The notes beneath the pieces are model-generated. The model did no database searches and was not told the DNA's origin. It saw only the letters and a program-made list of their open reading frames with translations. Positions 1 through 7,292 of a DNA stretch of 64,000 nt are shown here, in pieces (position 1 is the stretch's first letter; the number at the start of each line of letters is the position of its first letter). The stretch is taken from contig CAMTVY010000001.1 in NCBI GenBank assembly GCA_947085325.1, positions 21,700 to 85,699 of the forward strand, read 5' to 3'. This DNA is from JAQBXX01 sp947085325 (GTDB lineage Bacteria > Pseudomonadota > Gammaproteobacteria > SURF-13). The translations under genes were made by a program, and so were the position numbers.

Positions 1-1439
1 TTCAACGCATCATGGGTTTGCTGCTGATGCTGTTCAGCATCAGCATGCTGCCGCCGCTGCTGCTTGCCTGGCTCCATCATGACAGGATGATGGATGCTTT
101 TTTATGGTCGTACGGCATCACGCTCGTCAGTGGTTTGGTGCTGTGGCTGCCGGTGCGCGCCGTTAAAAAAGAGCTGCGTCTGCGCGACGGCTTTGTGATC
201 GTGAGCCTGTTCTGGGCGCTGCTTGCCTTGTTCGGCGCTTTGCCGTTCATGTTCGGGCACGATACGGCGTCGTTTACAGACGCCTATTTTGAAACCATGT
301 CCGGCCTGACCACGACAGGCTCGACGATTCTGGTCGGGCTGGATCAGTTGCCCATGTCCATCAATCTGTGGCGCGGGATTTTGCAGTTTCTGGGCGGCAT
401 GGGCATCGTGGTATTGGCGGTGGCCATTCTGCCCATGCTGGGCGTGGGCGGCATGCAGCTCTACAAGGCCGAAACGCCGGGTCCGATGAAGGACAGCAAG
501 CTCACGCCGCGCATCAAGGAAACCGCCAAGGCGCTGTGGTACATCTACGTCGGCCTCGTGGTGTTGTGCGCCGCTGCGCTGTGGCTCGCCGGCATGACGC
601 CGTTTGATGCCATTATGCACAGCTTTACCGCTGTGTCCACGGCGGGTTTCTCCAGCCACGATGCCAGCATCGCCTACTTCAGCAGCCCGCTGATTGAAAT
701 GATTCTGGTGCTGTTCATGCTGCTCGGCGGTATCAATTTTGCGTTGCACTTTCTTGTGCTGCGCGGCCGCAGCCTGCGCGTCTATTGGCAGGATTCCGAG
801 TTCCGTGTCCATATGGGCATCTTCGTGGCAGCCACTGTTGCGGTGACGGCCTACCTTGCCTGGAGCCACTACTATGTGGACATCTGGCAGTCATTGCGCT
901 ACGCCGTGTTTCAGGTGGCGTCGATGGTGACCACCACCGGCTATGTCAGCGCCGACTATGGCGCCTGGCCGCCGGTGCTGGGTGCGCTGCTGATGGTGCT
1001 GGCCTTCATTGGCGGCTCGGCCGGCTCCACTTCAGGCGGTATCAAGGTGGTGCGCGCCGTGCTGCTGTTCAAGCAGACCCTGTGCGAGATACGGCGCCTG
1101 ATGCACCCCAGCGCGCTGGTGCCGCTCAAGCTTTCCGGCAAGGTGGTGCCGGATCGTACCGTGGCCGCGATATCGGCATTTTTCGCCACCTACCTCGCCT
1201 GCTTCGCCCTCATCGGGCTGGCCATTTCGGCCCAGGGTGTGGAAATGGTGACGGCGTTCAGCGCAACGGCGGCAGCGATCAACAATCTCGGCCCGGGTTT
1301 GGGCGGGGTGGGGCCTGCGGCCAATTATGCGGCGCTGCCGGAGGCCGCGAAATGGATGCTTTCCTTTGCCATGCTGCTCGGGCGTCTGGAAATATTTACC
1401 TTGCTGGTGCTGCTGACGCCTGCCTTCTGGCGTAAATAA
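1..1439 (+). CDS. trkH: Trk potassium uptake channel subunit TrkH (5'-partial)
   Basis: This is the membrane-spanning potassium-conducting subunit of the Trk system, which works with the cytoplasmic NAD-binding TrkA protein. The reading frame is open to base 1, and codons for Q-R-I precede the first in-frame ATG at 12, so the true start lies outside the window and only a few residues are missing. Four pore-loop filter segments are visible: TTTGST near residue 100 (counted from the ATG at 12), STAGFSSHD, TTTGYVSADYG and INNLGPGLGG. Many hydrophobic helices are present, and the C-terminus (LLVLLTPAFWRK) is typical. About 475 residues are visible against about 483 in E. coli. A small TPR gene follows 10 bp downstream. 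Confidence 0.96.
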   Translation, partial: QRIMGLLLMLFSISMLPPLLLAWLHHDRMMDAFLWSYGITLVSGLVLWLPVRAVKKELRLRDGFVIVSLFWALLALFGALPFMFGHDTASFTDAYFETMSGLTTTGSTILVGLDQLPMSINLWRGILQFLGGMGIVVLAVAILPMLGVGGMQLYKAETPGPMKDSKLTPRIKETAKALWYIYVGLVVLCAAALWLAGMTPFDAIMHSFTAVSTAGFSSHDASIAYFSSPLIEMILVLFMLLGGINFALHFLVLRGRSLRVYWQDSEFRVHMGIFVAATVAVTAYLAWSHYYVDIWQSLRYAVFQVASMVTTTGYVSADYGAWPPVLGALLMVLAFIGGSAGSTSGGIKVVRAVLLFKQTLCEIRRLMHPSALVPLKLSGKVVPDRTVAAISAFFATYLACFALIGLAISAQGVEMVTAFSATAAAINNLGPGLGGVGPAANYAALPEAAKWMLSFAMLLGRLEIFTLLVLLTPAFWRK

Positions 1440-1449
1440 ACACAGTGTC

Positions 1450-1767
1450 ATGGGCATGATCGAAAACCTTGAGGCGATGCTGGCCAGGGGTGACGACTCG
1501 GCGCTGCTGCGCTACAGCCTGGGCAATGCGTATTTCAAACAAGGCGACTACGCCAAGGCGTGCGAACATTTTGCGTGCGCGGTGACGCTGGATGCGCGTT
1601 ACTCCGCAGCTTGGAAAGGCTACGCACAGGCGCTTGCCGCCGCAGAGCGCAGCGAAGACGCCGTGCGCGCCTACGAAACGGGGATCCGCGTCGCGGAGGA
1701 CAAGGGCGACCTGCAAGCAGCGAAAGAAATGAAAGTATTTTTGAAGCGGCTGCAAAAAAATTCTTGA
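1450..1767 (+). CDS. Small tetratricopeptide-repeat protein
   Basis: A 105-residue soluble protein made almost entirely of TPR-like helix pairs: LLRYSLGNAYFKQGDYAKACEHF, then YSAAWKGYAQALAAAERSEDAVRAY, with the usual G/A/Y/F spacing. No signal peptide or membrane segment is visible. Such small TPR proteins act as protein-interaction scaffolds; the partner cannot be read from sequence. It starts 10 bp after trkH in the same direction, so co-transcription is likely. A strong hairpin follows its stop and probably terminates the pair. The family assignment is secure and the function is unknown. Confidence 0.8.
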   Translation: MGMIENLEAMLARGDDSALLRYSLGNAYFKQGDYAKACEHFACAVTLDARYSAAWKGYAQALAAAERSEDAVRAYETGIRVAEDKGDLQAAKEMKVFLKRLQKNS

Positions 1768-1769
1768 TC

Positions 1770-1875
1770 CCCTCCCCTTTCCAGGGGGAGGGCTAGGGTG
1801 GGGGTAAATGTTTGCGCCAGGCTTTAAGCCTCCAACTCCAACCTCCATCCCCACCTTCCCCCTGGAAGGGGAAAG
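1770..1875. terminator. Long imperfect inverted repeat, probable bidirectional terminator
   Basis: The gap between the convergent TPR gene and the DUF2007 gene is filled by a G/C-rich inverted repeat. The left arm (about 1770-1804) and right arm (about 1849-1875) are imperfect reverse complements. Each arm also folds alone: CCCTCCCC/GGGGGAGGG on the left and TTCCCC/GGGGAA on the right. No long T-run follows either stem. Its place between two convergent stop codons fits a shared terminator, and its size fits a REP-like repeat unit. Confidence 0.55.
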
Positions 1876-1883
1876 GAAAATTT

Positions 1884-2135
1884 TCACGCCTCCAACTCAT
1901 CCTCGCTGTCCGGCAGACTCGCAGAATAATCCGTGCCCAGCACCGTGCGCGCACGCGAGACAAACTCCTCGTCTACCTGCAACTTGATCCCGCCCACAGC
2001 AATACTGTACAGCCAGTCGGTCTGCACCAGATGCTCGTCGGCAATGTGGCAGGGGATGCCCTCGGCCTCCAGGCTGCCCTTGGCGATGTGCGCCAGCGGC
2101 ATGAGATCAAACTGGGCCACCGTCACCAATTTCAT
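1884..2135 (-). CDS. DUF2007 family protein (putative signal-transducing protein)
   Basis: An 83-residue protein with the DUF2007 pattern: an N-terminal beta strand (MKLVTVAQFDLMPLAHIAKG), the conserved LEAEGIPCHIADEHLVQTDWLY stretch (LEAEGIPCHIADEH is the core), then the IKLQVDEEFVSRA helix region. The acidic tail is typical. No catalytic residues are known for the family, and it is only loosely tied to signalling or PII-like folds. The start codon overlaps the ttcA stop as ATGA, so translation is likely coupled to ttcA. Confidence 0.75.
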   Translation of the reverse strand: MKLVTVAQFDLMPLAHIAKGSLEAEGIPCHIADEHLVQTDWLYSIAVGGIKLQVDEEFVSRARTVLGTDYSASLPDSEDELEA

Positions 2136-2875
2136 TGCTGTGTTACTTGCGCGGTAGTCATCAGCGGCTTGAGGGTGGAGAGCAGGCTCTTGAACAGCCC
2201 TTTGTTGGTGCTCTCCTCCGTGCCCAGCAGGGTTTTCAGATGCTGCCGCTGCATCGGCATGCTGAAGCAGGCCGGGCAGTTGTCGCGGATCACCGGCAGT
2301 TGCGCCGCAGCGGCGAAATCCCGCAGTTGCCGCTCGCGCGCATACACCAGCGGCCGGATCACGCGTACATCGCCTGCGTCGTTGAGGTAGTGCGCCTGCA
2401 TGGTGCGCAGCTTGCCGCCGTGAAAGGCCGACATGAGGAAGGTCTCGGCGAGGTCGTCCAGATGCTGCGCCAGCGCCAGTACGTTATAGCCGTTCTTGCG
2501 CGCCGCGTCATACATTACGCCGCGCTTCATGCGCGAGCAGTAGGCACAGAACGAATCGTTGGTCATGTTCTGTTTGGCCTGTTCCATGATGGGCTGGGCG
2601 CGGTAAAAATACGGCACCTTGAGGTCGCTCATCACCTGCTTGAGCGGTGAAGGGTCGAAGCCTTCAACCTGCGGATCCACTGTCACCACGCCGAGGTCGA
2701 AATGCAGCGGCGCGCACTTTTGCAGGTGCAGCAGGATGTGCAGCAGCGACAGCGAATCCTTGCCGCCGGAGACGCCGAGCAATACGCGGTCGCCGTCGCG
2801 GATCATGTCGAACTCGGCAATCGCCTTGCCCGCGTGGCGCAGCAGGGGCTTGGGTGGTTTTTGCGCGGTGTGCAT
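2132..2875 (-). CDS. ttcA: tRNA 2-thiocytidine(32) synthetase TtcA
   Basis: ATP-dependent thiolase that converts cytidine 32 of certain tRNAs to 2-thiocytidine, using an Fe-S cluster as sulfur carrier. The PP-loop SGGKDS lies at residues 36-41, the CxxC pair at C110/C113 and a second pair at C200/C203, matching the cluster ligands of the family. The motif AQHLDDLAETF is the second PP-loop signature. Length is 247 residues, shorter than E. coli TtcA (311) but normal for many bacteria. It is the first gene of a two-gene minus-strand unit; the start region faces the divergent NfeD-like gene about 68 bp away. Confidence 0.95.
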   Translation of the reverse strand: MHTAQKPPKPLLRHAGKAIAEFDMIRDGDRVLLGVSGGKDSLSLLHILLHLQKCAPLHFDLGVVTVDPQVEGFDPSPLKQVMSDLKVPYFYRAQPIMEQAKQNMTNDSFCAYCSRMKRGVMYDAARKNGYNVLALAQHLDDLAETFLMSAFHGGKLRTMQAHYLNDAGDVRVIRPLVYARERQLRDFAAAAQLPVIRDNCPACFSMPMQRQHLKTLLGTEESTNKGLFKSLLSTLKPLMTTAQVTQQ

Positions 2876-2943
2876 GCGTCTATTCTACGCAATCCCGGTT
2901 ATACTCGAAAGCCGTGCAACAGGCTTTCGGCTGGAGGAGGCGC

Positions 2944-3183
2944 ATGTCGCCGTTTGAGCATATAGGGTACTGGCATTGGTGGATCGTCGCAGCGGTGCTG
3001 GTGCTGCTGGAGTTTGCCACGCCGGGGCTGTTTTTTCTCTGCCTGGGGGTGGCGGCAGGCGTGACAGGCGTCATCCTGCTGTTCATGCCGCTGGGATTTC
3101 TTTACCAGCTGGCGCTGTTCGCCGTGCTGGCCGTGCTGGCCATCCTGCTCTGGCGCTTCTATCTCAAGCGTTTTGCTGCGTGA
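2944..3183 (+). CDS. Short NfeD-like inner membrane protein lacking the OB-fold domain
   Basis: A 79-residue protein resembling the N-terminal membrane half of YbbK/NfeD proteins. It has the aromatic start IGYWHWW, then two or three hydrophobic helices (about residues 12-35, 37-52 and 54-72) with the LLEFATPGLFFLCLGVAAGV pattern. Family members usually run to about 150 residues with a soluble OB-fold, so this copy is short. The start is supported by GGAGG a few bases upstream. The stop overlaps the GTG start of rsmE as GTGA. Whether the truncation is natural or a loss of the 3' half is unresolved. Confidence 0.7.
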   Translation: MSPFEHIGYWHWWIVAAVLVLLEFATPGLFFLCLGVAAGVTGVILLFMPLGFLYQLALFAVLAVLAILLWRFYLKRFAA

Positions 3184-3938
3184 CACTGCCGCGTATTTAT
3201 TTCCCCGCGCCCCTCACCGGCGGCGCCACCGTCACGCTCGACAAACAGGCCGCGCAACACGTGCTGCGCGTGCTGCGTCTGGAGGTGGGCGATCCGCTGC
3301 TGCTGTTTAACGGCGAGCCGGTCGGCCAGCAGCACGGCGAATACCCGTGTACGCTGCAAGGCGTGCAGGGCGCCACTGCGGTGGTGCAGGTGGGCGGGTT
3401 TGTGGCGCGCGATACCGAGTCGCCGCTGCACATCACGCTGGCCCAGGCCGTCTCGCGCGGCGAGCGCATGGATTACGCCGTGCAGAAAGCGGCAGAGCTG
3501 GGCGTGACGCGCATCGTGCCGCTGATCACCGAGTTTTGCGTGGTCAAGCTGCAAGACGAACGCAAAGGCAAGCGGGTCGCCCACTGGCAGGGTGTTGCGA
3601 CCTCCGCCTGCGAGCAGTCGGGGCGGGTGCGGGTGCCGGTGGTGGAGGCACCGCAGACCTTTTCCGACTGGCTGGCTACGGTAAATGCCGGCGTCAGGCT
3701 GGTGCTCGACCCGCTGGCGCAGACCACGCTGCGGCAACTGCCGCCGCCGCAGGGCGACATCGTTTTGCTGGCCGGGCCCGAGGGCGGCCTGAGCGATCTG
3801 GAAGTGACGCGGGCCAAGCAATCCGGTTTTATCGACGTGCGTCTGGGGCCGCGCATCCTGCGCACGGAAACCGTGCCCGCCGCTGCGCTCGCCGCCATGC
3901 AAACCTTGTGGGGCGATTGGGCCTACATAGCACCATAA
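3180..3938 (+). CDS. rsmE: 16S rRNA (uracil(1498)-N3)-methyltransferase RsmE
   Basis: SPOUT-class methyltransferase that methylates U1498 of 16S rRNA using S-adenosylmethionine. The N-terminal LPRIYFPAPL strand (PUA-like domain), the RGERMDYAVQKAAELGV segment, GPEGGLS and the trefoil-knot LGPRILRTET motif are all present. The start is taken as the GTG at 3180, which overlaps the upstream stop as GTGA and gives the normal N-terminus in 252 residues; longer in-frame extensions cover the NfeD-like gene and are not credible. The last five codons after the conserved WGDW end, and the stop codon, lie in or next to a dispersed repeat that begins at 3924. Confidence 0.93.
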   Translation: MTLPRIYFPAPLTGGATVTLDKQAAQHVLRVLRLEVGDPLLLFNGEPVGQQHGEYPCTLQGVQGATAVVQVGGFVARDTESPLHITLAQAVSRGERMDYAVQKAAELGVTRIVPLITEFCVVKLQDERKGKRVAHWQGVATSACEQSGRVRVPVVEAPQTFSDWLATVNAGVRLVLDPLAQTTLRQLPPPQGDIVLLAGPEGGLSDLEVTRAKQSGFIDVRLGPRILRTETVPAAALAAMQTLWGDWAYIAP

Positions 3939-4131
3939 ATCTACTGCGCGTCTTTGATGCAGGTGCGTGCGGTGCTCGGAATCCGGGGCCGCGTAGCGGC
4001 AGACTGGAATGTACACTCCGGTTCCTGCGCTCCGCCGCCCCTGCCTGCGACGTACAGGGATGTACTAGTGTCGCGGGAGGCAGGATGCCGGGAGCGACAA
4101 AGCCGCTCGCTACGATTTCTGGCGCTATGTA
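3924..4131. repeat. Dispersed repeat with terminal inverted repeats, copy 1
   Basis: A 208-bp unit closely related to 25153-25296. Its ends are imperfect terminal inverted repeats: TACATAGCACCATAAATC on the left and the complement of GATTTCTGGCGCTATGTA on the right, 16 of 18 matching. It overlaps the last codons and the stop of rsmE and fills most of the rsmE-hemF gap. Relative to copy 2 it carries a nested 51-bp palindromic insertion. No ORF with a recognisable product lies inside, so a non-autonomous MITE-like element is the best reading. Confidence 0.75.
4043..4098. repeat. Two-hairpin palindromic (REP-like) element nested in repeat copy 1
   Basis: Hairpin 1 is GTACA-GGGA-TGTAC. Hairpin 2 starts GTCGC and ends GCGAC (4070-4098) with an inner GGCA/TGCC stem. 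The 51 bp from 4048 to 4098 are absent from the otherwise matching copy 2 of the repeat, so this is a later insertion. An ungapped relative of the same 56-bp span lies in murE at 60835-60890 on the other strand (44 of 56 identical by hand count). Confidence 0.75.
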
Positions 4132-4199
4132 TAAAACCCTTCTTGCAGGGAGCGAAGTGCCCACCTAATATGCGAGTATTCGAATCAGGCTCATAGCCC

Positions 4200-5123
4200 A
4201 TGCACGCACCTGACATTCAAGCCGTAAAGAGCTACTTGCTCGACCTGCAAGATCGCATCTGCGCCGCGCTGGAACAGGAAGACGGCAGCGGAAAATTCAC
4301 GGAAGACCTGTGGCAGCGTGCGGAGGGCGGTGGTGGCCGCTCGCGCGTGATGTCGGAAGGCGCGGTGTTTGAGCAGGCCGGCATCGGCTTTTCACACGTG
4401 TTTGGCGACAAAATGCCGCCGTCCGCCACCGCGCATCGGCCCGAGCTGGCCGGGCGCGATTTCCAGGCGCTCGGTGTGTCGCTGGTGTTCCACCCGCGCA
4501 ACCCCTACATTCCCACCACCCACTGCAACGTGCGTTTTTTTATCGCGCAAAAAGAAGGCGCCGACCCGGTGTGGTGGTTCGGCGGCGGGTTTGACCTCAC
4601 GCCGTATTACGGTTTTGAGGAAGACGCCGGGCACTGGCACCGTACCGCAGAGACCGCCTGCCAGCCGTTCGGTGGCGACGTTTATCCACGCTACAAAAAA
4701 TGGTGCGATGAATATTTCTTTCTCAAGCACCGCAACGAGCCGCGCGGCATCGGCGGGCTTTTCTATGACGACCTCAACGAAGGCGGCTTCGAGCACTGCT
4801 TCAACTTCATGCAGAGCGTGGGCGATCACCTGTTGCCTGCGTACTTGCCCATCGTCGCGCGGCGCAGGAATATCGCCTACGGCGAACGCGAGCGCGACTT
4901 TCAGCTTTACCGGCGCGGGCGCTATGTGGAGTTTAACCTGGTGTATGATCGTGGCACCTTGTTCGGTTTGCAGTCTGGCGGACGCACAGAGTCCATCCTG
5001 ATGTCGCTGCCGCCGCTGGTAAAATGGCGTTACAATTGGCACCCTGCGCCCGGCACGGAGGAGGCGAAGTTGTACGATGTCTTCCTCAAGCCGCGCGACT
5101 GGCTGGGAGGGGGGGTGACATGA
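4200..5123 (+). CDS. hemF: Oxygen-dependent coproporphyrinogen III oxidase
   Basis: Catalyses the O2-dependent oxidative decarboxylation of coproporphyrinogen III to protoporphyrinogen IX in haem synthesis. Conserved HemF blocks are intact: GGGGRSRVM, FHPRNPYIPTTHCNVRFF, the WWFGGGFDLTPYY block, the YKKWCDEYFFLKHR region, and RGRYVEFNLVYDRGT. Length is 307 residues against 299 in E. coli; a short GGGVT tail follows the usual DWL end. The next gene starts inside the stop as ATGA. The region upstream is almost entirely dispersed repeat, so the promoter would lie in or just after it. Use of HemF implies aerobic growth. Confidence 0.97.
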   Translation: MHAPDIQAVKSYLLDLQDRICAALEQEDGSGKFTEDLWQRAEGGGGRSRVMSEGAVFEQAGIGFSHVFGDKMPPSATAHRPELAGRDFQALGVSLVFHPRNPYIPTTHCNVRFFIAQKEGADPVWWFGGGFDLTPYYGFEEDAGHWHRTAETACQPFGGDVYPRYKKWCDEYFFLKHRNEPRGIGGLFYDDLNEGGFEHCFNFMQSVGDHLLPAYLPIVARRRNIAYGERERDFQLYRRGRYVEFNLVYDRGTLFGLQSGGRTESILMSLPPLVKWRYNWHPAPGTEEAKLYDVFLKPRDWLGGGVT

Positions 5124-5593
5124 AGGTACGAGTCAAAATCAGTGCGCAGCATGGCAGGGGTGTGTTTGCGGCAGCGGCGATTGCGGCGGGCGATGAGATA
5201 CTCACCTTCACCGGTCCGCTGATACAGCGCGGGCAGTTCAAACCCGATGACTACCACCTCCAGATTGGCGATAACCTCTATCTCGGCGCCTCAGGTGAGG
5301 CCGACGACTACGTTAACCACAGCTGCAACCCGAACGCCGGTTTTGGCAGGGGACTCGCGCTAGTTGCGCTGCGTAATATTGCGCGCGACGAGGAAATCAC
5401 CTGGGATTACAGCACAGCGATAGACGAGGCAGACTTTGAAGGCTTCCCGTGCTGCTGTGGCGCGGCGAACTGCCGTAGCGTGGTGCTGTCATTTCGTCAC
5501 CTGGATATGGGCGAACAGCAGCGCCTCACTCCATGGCTGTTGCCGTATCTCCGCCTGCAGCATGTGCAGGCTGCTCTGAAGCAGGCCATATAG
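5120..5593 (+). CDS. SET-domain protein (putative lysine methyltransferase)
   Basis: A 157-residue compact SET protein. Visible hallmarks are GRGVFAAAAIAAGDEI at the N-terminus, YVNHSCNPNAGF (the NHSC box), EEITWDYS (the substrate/SAM tyrosine motif) and a post-SET cluster CCCGAANCR that would bind zinc. SET enzymes transfer methyl groups from S-adenosylmethionine to lysine; the bacterial substrate is not known. The start at 5120 overlaps the hemF stop as ATGA and matches the SET N-terminus. The next gene begins at or before its stop, so hemF, SET and DUF1003 look like one operon. Confidence 0.85.
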   Translation: MKVRVKISAQHGRGVFAAAAIAAGDEILTFTGPLIQRGQFKPDDYHLQIGDNLYLGASGEADDYVNHSCNPNAGFGRGLALVALRNIARDEEITWDYSTAIDEADFEGFPCCCGAANCRSVVLSFRHLDMGEQQRLTPWLLPYLRLQHVQAALKQAI

Positions 5594-6312
5594 TGCCGCT
5601 CGCCGAGAGCAGCCTGTTCCCCTGTCCGATCTGCGGGCAACAGAAACCGCAGGATGAGGCCGTCAACCGTGAGCTGGTCTATGGCCCGGTAGAGGATCTC
5701 ATCCTGCGCAAGCGCCCCGAATGGCCTGTGCATGGCCTGGTATGCTCCGATTGCCTCAATCATTTCCGCACCGAATATGTGGAAGACGTGCTTGAGTTGC
5801 AGAAGGGCGAGCTTTCCACGCTCGAACAAGAAGTGCTGGAAAACCTGCGCGAGCACGAGGTGCTGGCCAAAAACATCAATCTTGAATTTGAGCAGCAACT
5901 CACTCTGGGCGAGCGCGTCGCCGACAAGGTCGCCGAGTTCGGCGGAAGTTGGAGCTTCATTATCACGTTTCTTACCGTGATGGGAATCTGGATCGCCGTC
6001 AACATCAGCTTCATGCTGACACGTCCCTTCGACCCCTATCCCTTTATCCTGCTCAATCTTGTGCTGTCGTGTATCGCGGCGCTACAGGCGCCCATCATCA
6101 TGATGAGCCAGAACCGCCAGGAGTCCAAAGACCGCCTGCACGCGGAACATGACTATCAGGTGAACCTGAAGGCGGAGCTGGAGATACGCCATCTCAACGG
6201 AAAGATGGACTTGCTGATGACGCGTCAATGGCAGCGCCTGCTGGAAATCCAGCGCATCCAGCTCGACACCATGCAGGACTTCGCGCGCAAGACGCCGCTG
6301 AAGAACGAATAG
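5593..6312 (+). CDS. DUF1003 family membrane protein with N-terminal zinc-finger-like cysteines
   Basis: About 239 residues from a GTG start that overlaps the SET stop as TAGTG; an ATG at 5533 would add 20 residues and overlap the SET gene by 61 bp. The N-terminus carries CPICG and, further on, CSDC, a likely zinc site. A helical stretch leads to the DUF1003 core: two membrane helices around SWSFIITFLTVMGIWIAV and FILLNLVLSCIAALQAPIIMMSQNRQ, the latter being the family signature. A charged C-terminal coiled segment follows. No enzymatic role is known for the family; some members sit with stress and ion-homeostasis genes. Confidence 0.8.
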   Translation: MPLAESSLFPCPICGQQKPQDEAVNRELVYGPVEDLILRKRPEWPVHGLVCSDCLNHFRTEYVEDVLELQKGELSTLEQEVLENLREHEVLAKNINLEFEQQLTLGERVADKVAEFGGSWSFIITFLTVMGIWIAVNISFMLTRPFDPYPFILLNLVLSCIAALQAPIIMMSQNRQESKDRLHAEHDYQVNLKAELEIRHLNGKMDLLMTRQWQRLLEIQRIQLDTMQDFARKTPLKNE

Positions 6313-6317
6313 CGCGT

Positions 6318-6860
6318 ATGTCCGAGCACGCTGAAATTGCCACGCTGGGCGGCGGCTGTTTCTGGTGCCTTGAGGCCGTGCTCGTCGGCCTCAAGGGCGT
6401 GAAGAAGGTGGAGTCCGGTTATTCCGGCGGCGCAGTGAAGAATCCTGCCTACCGCGAAGTGTGCGAGGGTACCACTGGCCATGCGGAAGTAGTGCAGATC
6501 ACGTTTGATGAAACTATCATCTCTTATAAAGAGATTCTGGAAATCTTTTTCACCCTCCACGACCCGACCACGCTGAACCGGCAGGGCGCGGACGTTGGCA
6601 CTCAGTACCGCTCCGTAATCTTTTATCACACGCCGGAGCAGCAGGCCGCTGCCGAAAAGGTGATACAGGAGATTAACGCGGCAGGGATTTGGGGCGGGGC
6701 CGTGGTGACGGAGCTTGCGCCCTTCGACGCATTTTACCGTGCCGAGGAAGACCATCAGAGCTACTACGCCAGAAACGGCAGCCAACCCTACTGCCGGATG
6801 GTGATTGCTCCCAAGGTAAAAAAATTCCGCGAACGCTACAGCGCGAAACTCAAAATCTAG
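6318..6860 (+). CDS. msrA: Peptide-methionine (S)-S-oxide reductase MsrA
   Basis: Repairs methionine sulfoxide in proteins using thioredoxin. The catalytic GCFWC motif is at residues 13-17 with the nucleophile at C14, followed by GYSGG, the TGHAEVV block, GTQYRSVIFYH and DHQSYY. The chosen ATG at 6318 lies 5 bp after the DUF1003 stop and gives 180 residues, a normal length; a longer frame upstream covers DUF1003 and is not used. The gene ends in a convergent overlap with the ArsC-family gene, sharing the palindrome CTAG as both stop codons. Confidence 0.96.
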   Translation: MSEHAEIATLGGGCFWCLEAVLVGLKGVKKVESGYSGGAVKNPAYREVCEGTTGHAEVVQITFDETIISYKEILEIFFTLHDPTTLNRQGADVGTQYRSVIFYHTPEQQAAAEKVIQEINAAGIWGGAVVTELAPFDAFYRAEEDHQSYYARNGSQPYCRMVIAPKVKKFRERYSAKLKI

Positions 6861-7216
6861 TCCGTCAGCAGCTTGTTCACGTTCTCCGCCGGGCGGCACA
6901 GCACCGCCTCATCGCCGCGTACCACAATCGGCCGCTGAATCAGGTCGGGATTTGCCACCATTATTTTTATCAGCTCGGCCTCGGAGATCTGCCGCTCCGC
7001 CAGCCCAAGCTCATGCGCCAGCGGCTCGCCGCTGCGCAAGATGTCACGCGCTGCCATGCCCAGCTTCAGCAGCAGCCCGCGCAGTTGCTCTTCGGTCAGC
7101 GGCACCTCGTAGTAATTGACGGCCTCGAAGTCAGCGCCGTGTTCTTTAAGCAGGGCGAGTGTCGATTTGCAGGTGCCGCAGGCGGGCTTCTGGTAAACGG
7201 TTATTTTGACACTCAT
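6857..7216 (-). CDS. ArsC/Spx-family reductase (putative arsenate reductase)
   Basis: A 119-residue thioredoxin-fold protein of the ArsC family. The N-terminus has KPACGTC (C13 and C16), followed by ALLKEHGADFEAVNYYEVP and the conserved RPIVVRGDEAVLCRP block that carries the arsenate-binding arginines. Glutaredoxin-dependent ArsC reduces arsenate to arsenite, but close relatives (YffB/Spx type) do not, and no arsenic resistance genes are adjacent, so the substrate is uncertain. The start at 7216 is the ATG that opens the domain; the longer frame upstream has no family sequence. Confidence 0.85.
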   Translation of the reverse strand: MSVKITVYQKPACGTCKSTLALLKEHGADFEAVNYYEVPLTEEQLRGLLLKLGMAARDILRSGEPLAHELGLAERQISEAELIKIMVANPDLIQRPIVVRGDEAVLCRPAENVNKLLTD

Positions 7217-7292
7217 TTGTCCTCTTTTCTCGCGTACGGCGGGCGCAATAACCGAAGGGCATTGCGCCGGATGTTTACTGTCGGCAGCACTG

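Noticed and set aside
3347..4168. Long plus-strand ORF running from rsmE through the repeat
   Set aside because: It is out of frame with rsmE in its first half and reads repeat DNA in its second half. It shows only that the nested palindrome is open in that frame.
6857..6860. CTAG shared by the convergent msrA and ArsC-family stops as a special signal
   Set aside because: Both stop codons simply overlap in a self-complementary tetramer; no hairpin or other signal surrounds it.
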